In this document: piece by piece, positions 1 to 4,802 of the stretch
Layout of the letters: each line of letters opens with the position of its first letter
Position numbering within the stretch: the stretch's first letter is position 1
Assembly: GCA_027074805.1 (NCBI GenBank)
Contig: JALTCK010000113.1
Coordinates: 1 to 5,996 of the forward strand
Reading direction: 5' to 3'
Length of the DNA stretch: 5,996 nucleotides
From: Thermococcus sp.
GTDB taxonomy: Archaea > Methanobacteriota_B > Thermococci > Thermococcales > Thermococcaceae
Notes under the pieces: generated by a model
What the model saw: the letters and a program-made list of their open reading frames with translations, nothing else
Database searches by the model: none
Told to the model about the DNA's origin: nothing
Program-made: the position numbers and the translations under genes

Positions 1-205
1 TAGCATCCTCATCGGCCTCGAAGCTCATCGTTACCGCGCCGTTGCCCCTCGTCTTGTATGGGATGTTGGGGTTCAGTCTTATCAGCCTCGGCAGATCCAG
101 AGGCTCCGCTATCCTCGAAAGCTCGCGGTGGAGGAGCGCGCCGAGATAGGTGGTGCACATGCCGTTTGGTGAATCCGTGTCGTCGATCCCGATATGAAGC
201 CTCAT
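1..205 (-). CDS. tiaS: tRNA(Ile2) 2-agmatinylcytidine synthetase TiaS, N-terminal part (runs off left edge)
   Basis: Sixty-eight codons are visible from an ATG at 203-205, reading leftward off the window. The protein begins MRLHIGIDDTDSPNG followed by MCTTYLG. This IDDTDS...CTTY signature (residues 7-20) is the nucleotide-binding start of TiaS, the archaeal enzyme that uses ATP and agmatine to convert C34 of the tRNA-Ile CAU anticodon to agmatidine, so that it reads AUA and not AUG. The Thr pair at 18-19 falls where the family's autophosphorylated threonine is reported (Thr18 in the Archaeoglobus enzyme). Later residues (LIRLNPNIPYKTRGNGAV) also fit the family. No Shine-Dalgarno is visible just upstream; a TATA-like box about 25 bp upstream suggests a leaderless mRNA. 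The gene lies 57 bp downstream of the acetyltransferase gene on the same strand. About five sixths of the usual length of roughly 420 residues is outside the window. The identification is strong. Confidence 0.93.
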   Translation of the reverse strand, partial: MRLHIGIDDTDSPNGMCTTYLGALLHRELSRIAEPLDLPRLIRLNPNIPYKTRGNGAVTMSFEADEDA

Positions 206-226
206 CGTTGAGAGAAAAGAGAGGGG

Positions 227-237
227 GTTTAAAAATC
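227..237 (-). promoter_or_regulatory. TATA-like promoter of tiaS, possibly leaderless
   Basis: On the minus strand the sequence reads GATTTTTAAAC, centred about 26 bp upstream of the tiaS ATG. At the usual archaeal TATA-to-start distance, transcription would begin at or within a base or two of the ATG. The spacer is pyrimidine-rich (CCCCCTCTCTTTTCTCTC) and contains no GGTG or GGAGG. The T run in the same stretch could also help terminate transcripts from the acetyltransferase gene upstream. Seen by eye only. Confidence 0.5.
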
Positions 238-262
238 AACCGGAGCCCAGTCAGTGTGGCTG

Positions 263-793
263 CTACTCCCTGAACTTCTCGTACAGGAGCACGTCAACGA
301 AGCCTTCCCCGGGGACATACTGATGTCTCTTCAGCCTTCCGGCAAGTCTGAAGCTGTTCTTTTCCAGCACTCGTATCGAGGGCAGGTTGGTCTCGAAGAC
401 GCGGGCATAAAGCTTCCTCAGGTGCAGCCAGAAGAATGCGTACTCGTTCGCGAGTGCAACGGCCTCAGTGGCGTAGCCTTTTCCCCACCGTTCGGGGTTT
501 ACAAAATAACCTATCTCGGCGTGTCCGTTGTAGAGATCTATCTTGTGGAGGCCGATAAGCCCGACGAGGGAGCCCGAGCTGTTCTCGATGATTGAAAACA
601 CTTTCTCCCTACTTTTCTGCTTTCTCAGGGTCTCATACCACTCGAGTTCCTCCTCGTAGAAGAATATCTCCTCTGGTGAGGTTAAGTACTTTCTCACCCT
701 CCTATCGTTCCACCACACCCATGCCTGTCTTACGTCGTCCTTCGTGAGGACGCATAGGGAAACCCGCTTCCCCTTCAGAACTATGGCCCTCAT
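263..793 (-). CDS. RimL/RimJ-like GNAT N-acetyltransferase
   Basis: This is a 176-aa GNAT-family protein of the RimJ/RimL type, which transfers acetyl from acetyl-CoA to an amino group, often a protein N-terminus (ribosomal proteins in the bacterial namesakes). Visible marks are the opening beta strand (VLKGKRVSLCVLTKDD), the acidic-aromatic stretch before the core, and the acetyl-CoA pyrophosphate loop RWGKGYATEA at about residues 102-111, preceded by EIGYFVNPE. A typical motif-B segment follows, with TNLPSIRVLEKNSF at about 136-148. It ends LLYEKFRE. Length is normal for a single-domain GNAT. I chose the ATG at 793 over an in-frame GTG at 799 because AGGTG at 798-802 is correctly spaced for the ATG. 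It is divergent from the HTH gene at 839 and precedes tiaS on the same strand. The substrate cannot be told from sequence. Confidence 0.88.
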   Translation of the reverse strand: MRAIVLKGKRVSLCVLTKDDVRQAWVWWNDRRVRKYLTSPEEIFFYEEELEWYETLRKQKSREKVFSIIENSSGSLVGLIGLHKIDLYNGHAEIGYFVNPERWGKGYATEAVALANEYAFFWLHLRKLYARVFETNLPSIRVLEKNSFRLAGRLKRHQYVPGEGFVDVLLYEKFRE

Positions 794-807
794 ATACACA
801 CCTTAAC

Positions 808-817
808 TTTATATAAA
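808..817 (+). promoter_or_regulatory. TATA box of the HTH regulator gene (palindromic)
   Basis: TTTATATAAA is a perfect palindrome centred about 26 bp upstream of the ATG at 839, which would make that mRNA leaderless; no good Shine-Dalgarno precedes the ATG. It is embedded in a direct repeat, AACTTT at 805-810 and again at 816-821, an 11-bp period. On the opposite strand it lies between the acetyltransferase TATA box and start codon. Confidence 0.55.
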
Positions 818-825
818 CTTTCGCC

Positions 826-836
826 TTATTTAAAAG
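826..836 (-). promoter_or_regulatory. TATA box of the acetyltransferase gene
   Basis: On the minus strand this reads CTTTTAAATAA. Its centre places the start site near 804-806, leaving an 11-13 nt leader that contains AGGTG just before the ATG at 793. It directly abuts the start codon of the divergent HTH gene (839), so the two promoters overlap physically. Confidence 0.5.
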
Positions 837-838
837 TG

Positions 839-1795
839 ATGGAGAGGGAAAGACTCATAAGAACCGTTGAGGCGATCCTCAGAAGCACTGGATATAAAAC
901 TGCACGAATGGAGCTCAGGGGTTCGTGCTTTGAGATAGTGGCAAGTAGGCTCTTTCTGTTGCTCTTCATTAAGGTCACCACGAACATTGACACGGTGACC
1001 GAGGAGCAGGCCGAAGACCTCAAGAGGCTTGCGGCCTTTTTTAAGGCCTCACCTCTCATTGTGGGCCTCCGGACCAAGAATGCTGAGCTGGAGGAAGGGG
1101 TTGTTTATGAAAGGTTCGGCGTTTATGCCCTAAGTCCTGAAACCCTCTACGACATCGTCGTTGAGAATGAACTTCCAGCAATCTTCGCCGAAAGGGGGGG
1201 CTTTTACGTCAGGATAAACGGTGAAATCTTGAGGCAGCTCAGGGAAAAGCACGGCTACTCCGTGAATGAGCTAGCGCGGATACTTGGAGTTTCCCGGAAA
1301 AGTATTCTTAACTATGAGCGAGGGGATCAGGCGGTTTCTCTTGATGTTGCTTTGAGGCTTGAGGAGCTCTTTGATGAGGCGCTTGCTGAGCCCCTTGACA
1401 TCCTTAATTCGCGGGTGGAAGCGAATCTTGAGATTGTACCAGAAACACCTCTTGAGAAGGAAGTTTTTGAGCGTCTAAAGCATCTCGGGCTCGGTGTTGT
1501 GAAGGTTAAACGGGCCCCTTTCAACGCCGTTTCAAAAGAAGAAGAATTCAAAATACTGACAGGGATAGGCGAGAGAAAGACGCGATCCACAGTGAAGCGG
1601 GCGGAGATGGTGACTGAGGTCAGCAGAATAGTCAATAGTGACGGTGTTTTTATCCTCCAGCACACTCGTACTGAGGTGGTTGGCGAAGTTCCCCTCATAC
1701 CAAAGAAGAGACTTGAGGAAGTGAAGGACGCCGACGAGCTTATAGACCTCATTGAGGGCCTCAAAAAAGAGATAAAGAAAAAGCTCTTCAGCTAA
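839..1795 (+). CDS. Archaeal HTH-type transcriptional regulator (COG1395 family)
   Basis: This 318-aa protein matches, from memory, the archaeal 'putative HTH-type transcriptional regulatory protein' family (COG1395). The N-terminal domain (about 1-115) contains MELRGSCFEIVASRLFLLL followed by FIKVTTNIDTV. The central Cro/XRE-type helix-turn-helix spans about residues 131-186, with ILRQLREKHGYSVNELARIL, then GVSRKSILNYERG, then VALRLEELFD. The C-terminal part (about 190-318) has no motif I recognise; it includes a GIGERKTRSTVKRAE stretch and a charged helix ending KKEIKKKLFS. An in-frame GTG at 836 directly precedes the ATG; I prefer the ATG, which sits at the distance expected for a leaderless start. 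The gene overlaps the 3' end of the convergent HD gene by 8 bp. Its targets are unknown; the overlapping divergent promoter makes the adjacent acetyltransferase gene and itself plausible ones. Confidence 0.88.
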   Translation: MERERLIRTVEAILRSTGYKTARMELRGSCFEIVASRLFLLLFIKVTTNIDTVTEEQAEDLKRLAAFFKASPLIVGLRTKNAELEEGVVYERFGVYALSPETLYDIVVENELPAIFAERGGFYVRINGEILRQLREKHGYSVNELARILGVSRKSILNYERGDQAVSLDVALRLEELFDEALAEPLDILNSRVEANLEIVPETPLEKEVFERLKHLGLGVVKVKRAPFNAVSKEEEFKILTGIGERKTRSTVKRAEMVTEVSRIVNSDGVFILQHTRTEVVGEVPLIPKKRLEEVKDADELIDLIEGLKKEIKKKLFS

Positions 1796-3038
1796 AGATG
1801 ACCCTCTTCCAGATTTCCTGGATCCTTTTTACGTACCTCGGTGGTGATGCTATCAGGACTGCCCATCTTGGCGTCTGTCTGCGCTTCAGAGCGTTTGCGA
1901 GAGGAGTAACCCTTGTGAGTGGCTGCACCTCTCCGTTGCTAAGGAGAACGTTTATTTCCGTGGCCTTGAGTCGGGGTTCACTGAGCATCAAGTCGGCGAT
2001 GCTGAACTCAAGGATGACCTCTCCCTCACGTGCACCCACGGCATCGGCAAGGTTTCTCTCTATCTCCTGGCGCTTTTTAACGTTCCTGTAAGCGGTTAAG
2101 AGCTCCTTCTTCTCCTCGGGACTTAGTTCGTCTGCATTGGCTAAAACGGCCGCTTTGTAAAGCTCCCTGTATTTCACACTTCTGACCATCTCTGCGGGAA
2201 GTCCTTCAAGGTCCTCAAGCTCCACCAGTACCCTGCAATCCGTCATCTTCCAGAAGTCCCAGAGGTAACCCTCCTCCATTGCAAACTCAAGGGCTCTGGT
2301 CAGCATTCCTTCTGCTATTTTTACGGTGTGGTGAAAGTAGACCCGGGAATACATTAGAGATCGGGCCACCATCATGCCTTCTACAGCTTCGATGCCCTTC
2401 TCATCGACTACCAGTTCTCCGTCATGGATTCTCAGAACTTTGAGAAGCCTCTCGAGGTCGATGATGCCGTGTGCAACGCCAGTATAATGGGCATCCCGTA
2501 TGAGATAGTCGATCTGGTCGACGTCCACATCCCCATGGAGCATCTGGCCTAGGTACTTTTCTCTGGACTGCCCAAGTATTAGATTGGCAACGTCTTTTGG
2601 TGTGAAATTGTATCCGTAACTCTCGATTATCTCAGGGATTCTTCCCCCGTTTTCGCTCTCAGTTATGTTTATTCTGCCGAGTATTATGTCTTGCCCGAGC
2701 CTCATATGGTCGTGTTCTTTGACGTAGTGCTTGTATATGCTCTCGAACGTGTGGCTGAAGGGTCCGTGTCCTATATCGTGAAGAAGGGCTCCAACCTGCA
2801 GGAGCATACTATCATCCTCGCTGAGCTCAACCTCCTGTGTCAGCCTTTTGGCAACGTTCCACGCGCCGAGGGAGTGCTCGAAACGGCTGTGGTTGGCTCC
2901 AGGATAAACGAGGTAGGCAAGGCCTAGCTGTTTGATGTTCCTCAGTCTCTGAAACTCCGGAGTTCTGACGAGATCCAGGATGATCCCAGTAAGTTTCATG
3001 CTGCCGTGAATTCCATCGTGGATTATCTTTCCTTTCAT
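1788..3038 (-). CDS. HD-domain phosphohydrolase (SAMHD1/dGTPase-like, COG1078)
   Basis: The 416-aa protein belongs to the HD superfamily group containing SAMHD1 and bacterial dGTPases, which hydrolyse dNTPs to deoxynucleoside and triphosphate. It opens with KIIHDGIHGSMKL, and EFQRLRNIKQLG at about 28-39 is typical. The metal ligands can be placed: His55 in SRFEHSLG, His87-Asp88 in LLHDIGHGPFSHTFE, and Asp174 in DVDVDQIDYLIRD. All four are intact, so catalysis is expected, although the substrate in archaea is not certain. The C-terminal third (KRRQTPRWAV, SPPRYVKRIQEIWKRV) is basic. I chose the ATG at 3036-3038 because GGTGAG lies at the right distance (3043-3048), the family starts there, and a TATA box lies just upstream. 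The open frame continues upstream to 3290, but that part runs through the promoter region and the guide RNA gene and is not protein. The stop overlaps the convergent HTH gene. Confidence 0.92.
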   Translation of the reverse strand: MKGKIIHDGIHGSMKLTGIILDLVRTPEFQRLRNIKQLGLAYLVYPGANHSRFEHSLGAWNVAKRLTQEVELSEDDSMLLQVGALLHDIGHGPFSHTFESIYKHYVKEHDHMRLGQDIILGRINITESENGGRIPEIIESYGYNFTPKDVANLILGQSREKYLGQMLHGDVDVDQIDYLIRDAHYTGVAHGIIDLERLLKVLRIHDGELVVDEKGIEAVEGMMVARSLMYSRVYFHHTVKIAEGMLTRALEFAMEEGYLWDFWKMTDCRVLVELEDLEGLPAEMVRSVKYRELYKAAVLANADELSPEEKKELLTAYRNVKKRQEIERNLADAVGAREGEVILEFSIADLMLSEPRLKATEINVLLSNGEVQPLTRVTPLANALKRRQTPRWAVLIASPPRYVKRIQEIWKRVIFS

Positions 3039-3069
3039 TTCACTCACCGTTGTATGTTTGTGATGGAGA

Positions 3070-3079
3070 ATAAATAAGT
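3070..3079 (-). promoter_or_regulatory. TATA box of the HD phosphohydrolase gene
   Basis: ACTTATTTAT on the minus strand, preceded by the A-rich GGCAAA, a fair BRE. The predicted start site near 3049-3051 sits just ahead of the GGTGAG Shine-Dalgarno (3043-3048) and the ATG at 3038, which supports the shorter protein. Between here and the RNA promoter at 3152 I see no further gene; the stretch 3080-3150 is AT-rich spacer. Confidence 0.5.
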
Positions 3080-3151
3080 TTTGCCGGGTTTTCAAGGAAA
3101 TGATTGTTTGGATGTCATCATTATCTTTTGAATGAACGGGAAGTATAGACA

Positions 3152-3162
3152 CTTTTATATAG
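3152..3162 (+). promoter_or_regulatory. TATA box of the H/ACA guide RNA
   Basis: CTTTTATATAG is a strong archaeal TATA box. Its centre lies 25-27 bp before 3183-3185, which is exactly where the first helix of the predicted RNA begins. It is divergent from the HD gene promoter, about 75 bp away. Confidence 0.65.
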
Positions 3163-3183
3163 AGCCCGTATCTTAAGTGATAT

Positions 3184-3398
3184 TGCCCCTGCGCGAGGAC
3201 CCTGGGGAGAATGAACCAGGGGGCGATGCGGGGGCTACAGCCCGGTCTCAGCGAGGTCCCCGCGGGAGAGCTTTCCGCGTTACGGAGCACAATGGCCGCG
3301 GGAAACCCAGACCGGGCACAAAAGGCCCGCCTGGGTTAACCCGCCCGAGTTAGCCGTGGGGCATCGATGATGGCGGGCGTTACGGGCGGGCCATAGTC
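3184..3398 (+). ncRNA. Three-hairpin H/ACA guide sRNA (pseudouridylation guide)
   Basis: The segment is far more GC-rich than the adjoining spacer and folds into three consecutive hairpins of archaeal H/ACA type. Hairpin 1: lower stem 3185-3192 with 3228-3235 (GCCCCTGC/GCGGGGGC), upper stem 3200-3205 with 3216-3221, ACA at 3237-3239. Hairpin 2: perfect 9-bp lower stem 3240-3248 with 3309-3317 (GCCCGGTCT/AGACCGGGC), upper stem 3259-3265 with 3296-3302, ACA at 3318-3320. Hairpin 3: lower stem 3324-3331 with 3385-3392 (GGCCCGCC/GGCGGGCC), upper stem 3340-3345 with 3372-3377, AUA at 3393-3395. From the top of each right-hand pocket strand to the box is 15 nt in all three, within the 14-16 nt rule. 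Hairpins 1 and 3 carry GA and UGA elements that can form an L7Ae-binding kink-loop or kink-turn. Such RNAs act with Cbf5, Nop10, Gar1 and L7Ae. The 5' end is set by the TATA box; the 3' end is taken as 3 nt past the last box and is uncertain. Confidence 0.87.
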
Positions 3399-3419
3399 TG
3401 CCACTGTGAGGGAGTGAGT

Positions 3420-3647
3420 GTGGAAGAGGAAAAGCGAAAAAAGGATCCCGTAGAAGAGATACTACCCTGGACAAAGCCTGATTTCCTGGTTGAGGCCATC
3501 AACGAGAAGAAGAAGGAGAAGCTCGAGGTTTTGGAGTTAGTTGAGAATCTCCTAAGCGACGAACTCCCTGATGAGGTCAAACCGATAGTAAAAAAACCCA
3601 AGAAAGAGGAGCTAATAGAGGATGGCGATGACGACATCCCCTTTTAG
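3420..3647 (+). CDS. Small highly charged protein with SSB-like DDDIPF C-terminus
   Basis: I do not recognise this 75-aa protein. It starts MEEEKRKKDPVEEILPW, has a predicted helical middle (about 23-45, FLVEAINEKKKEK then LEVLELVENLL), a Lys/Pro linker (VKPIVKKPKKEE, about 53-64) and an acidic end, DGDDDIPF. There is no signal peptide or membrane segment. The layout of helix, flexible linker and acidic-hydrophobic tip resembles a short peptide-docking adaptor. The last six residues equal the protein-binding tip of bacterial SSB, an inference from motif identity only. I prefer the GTG at 3420, with GGAG at 3411-3414 as ribosome binding site, over the in-frame GTG at 3414, which would overlap that site. 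It begins 25 nt after the last box of the guide RNA with no separate promoter seen, so it may be read from the same transcript. Its final 36 bp overlap moeA in antisense. Being a real gene is likely but not certain. Confidence 0.68.
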   Translation: MEEEKRKKDPVEEILPWTKPDFLVEAINEKKKEKLEVLELVENLLSDELPDEVKPIVKKPKKEELIEDGDDDIPF

Positions 3648-4802
3648 ATAGCCCTCGCTGTCCTCCGGAATGACTATGTATCCGTTGCTCTTCACCAGCG
3701 AGCTTATTATCCCACTACCCTTCTTCCGGATCGCTTTCGCTTTTCCATTCTCGTAGTAGACCTTCACGAACTCATATCTTCCAAGCTGGCTTGGAATGCG
3801 CTCGGTGAGTTGGGCGTAAACTTTCACCTCGTAGTCCCTAACCCCCACCAGCTTTGCCAGAGCGTGTTTGACGTAGAGGTGGAACTGGGCAAAGACGGCG
3901 GCTGGGTAGCCGCTCATTATGAAGACCTTCTCGCCGTACCCTATTGGTCTTCCGGGTTTTATCGTCGTCCCGTGGAAGAGTAGTCTGACAAAGCGGTGGG
4001 CAAAATCCTTGTCGCCGAAGGCGGAACCGCCCGTGACTAGAACGAGGTCGCATTCTCTCTTTGCCCTCTCTATCGCAGACCGGATGACATCCTCTTCATC
4101 CGGGACAACGCCATAAAAAACAGGCTCTCCGAAGTACTGCCGCACCAAACCCATGAGCATAACCGAGTTGCTCTCCATGATCTTTCCGGACATCAGCGCA
4201 TCCTCGTCGAACTCCTCGATCAGCTCGTCGCCGGTTATTATTATCCCGACTCGGGGCTTTCTCTTGACATTCACCGTTTTAAAGCCGAGGCTTTTGAGGA
4301 GTGCGAGGTCTTGAGGCCTCAGAATCTGGCCTTTTTTCAGAACGACCTCTCCCTTATTCACGTCCTCCCCGGCGAAGGCCACGTTCTGGCCCGGGGCAAC
4401 CGGCCTGAGAACCCTTATGACGTCTCCCTCACGCTCCACCATCTCCTGCATGATGACGGCATTCGCGCCCTCCGGCAGCTTTGCCCCCGTCATGAGCTTT
4501 ACGGCGGTGCCGGACTCAACCGTGATCCCGCTCTCCTCCCCTGCCGTGATCTCGTCCACAACCCTGAGCTCGACCGGGCTGTACTCCCTCGCAGGGAAGG
4601 TGTCCTCGGCGCGGAGAGCATAGCCGTCGACGGCGGACCTGTCAAAGGGTGGGCTGTCTGTGGGAGAAGTCACGTCCTCTGCCAGAACCCTGCCGAGGGC
4701 CTCAGTCAGGGAGACTTCCTCCGCATTGGGGATCTCCCTTAGGTCGTCCATCATCATTCGAAACGCATCCCTGTAGGGGGTCAGTCTTTTGAACTCCCTC
4801 AT
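3612..4802 (-). CDS. moeA: Molybdopterin molybdenumtransferase MoeA (Mo or W insertion)
   Basis: This is a full-length 396-aa MoeA, which inserts molybdate (or tungstate, likely in hyperthermophiles) into adenylated molybdopterin. Signature segments in order: FDRSAVDGYAL at about 53-63, with the conserved Asp59 of the MoeA active site; LMTGAKLPEGANAVIMQE at about 103-120; VGIIITGDEL at about 185-194; LVTGGSAFGDKDF at about 255-267, the MPT-binding core of the MoaB/MogA-like domain; and KPGRPIGYG at 282-290. The usual GLPGNP/GLPGYP loop is here IMSGYPAAV (about 295-303), keeping only GYP. The C-terminal beta domain ends LKGDVVIAILY. The ATG overlaps the moaB stop as ATGA (4799-4802), so the pair is translationally coupled. 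Thermococcales often carry more than one moeA, thought to separate W and Mo; which one this is cannot be told here. Confidence 0.95.
   Translation of the reverse strand: MREFKRLTPYRDAFRMMMDDLREIPNAEEVSLTEALGRVLAEDVTSPTDSPPFDRSAVDGYALRAEDTFPAREYSPVELRVVDEITAGEESGITVESGTAVKLMTGAKLPEGANAVIMQEMVEREGDVIRVLRPVAPGQNVAFAGEDVNKGEVVLKKGQILRPQDLALLKSLGFKTVNVKRKPRVGIIITGDELIEEFDEDALMSGKIMESNSVMLMGLVRQYFGEPVFYGVVPDEEDVIRSAIERAKRECDLVLVTGGSAFGDKDFAHRFVRLLFHGTTIKPGRPIGYGEKVFIMSGYPAAVFAQFHLYVKHALAKLVGVRDYEVKVYAQLTERIPSQLGRYEFVKVYYENGKAKAIRKKGSGIISSLVKSNGYIVIPEDSEGYLKGDVVIAILY

Noticed and set aside
58..273. Plus-strand frame opposite tiaS
   Set aside because: The reverse strand encodes the unmistakable IDDTDS...CTTY start of TiaS, and this frame has no supporting signal.
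254..595. Plus-strand frame opposite the acetyltransferase gene
   Set aside because: Overlaps GNAT motif A in antisense and resembles no protein family known to me.
1327..1764. Minus-strand frame inside the HTH gene
   Set aside because: Ser-rich product opposite a well-conserved gene; no promoter or ribosome site.
3184..3398. RNase P RNA or SRP (7S) RNA as the identity of the GC-rich RNA
   Set aside because: I see neither the conserved RNase P core blocks nor the SRP helix-8 motifs (GGAAGGGAGCA-type). The repeated stem-pocket-stem-ACA layout with equal spacing explains it better.
3280..3637. Minus-strand open frames across the guide RNA and the small-protein gene
   Set aside because: Ser-rich or low-complexity translations with no motifs, start signals or family resemblance; they are antisense shadows.
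4311..4742. Plus-strand 143-codon frame within moeA
   Set aside because: It is antisense to clearly conserved MoeA codons, has no ribosome site, and its Pro/Arg/His-rich product is typical of antisense frames in GC-rich genes.
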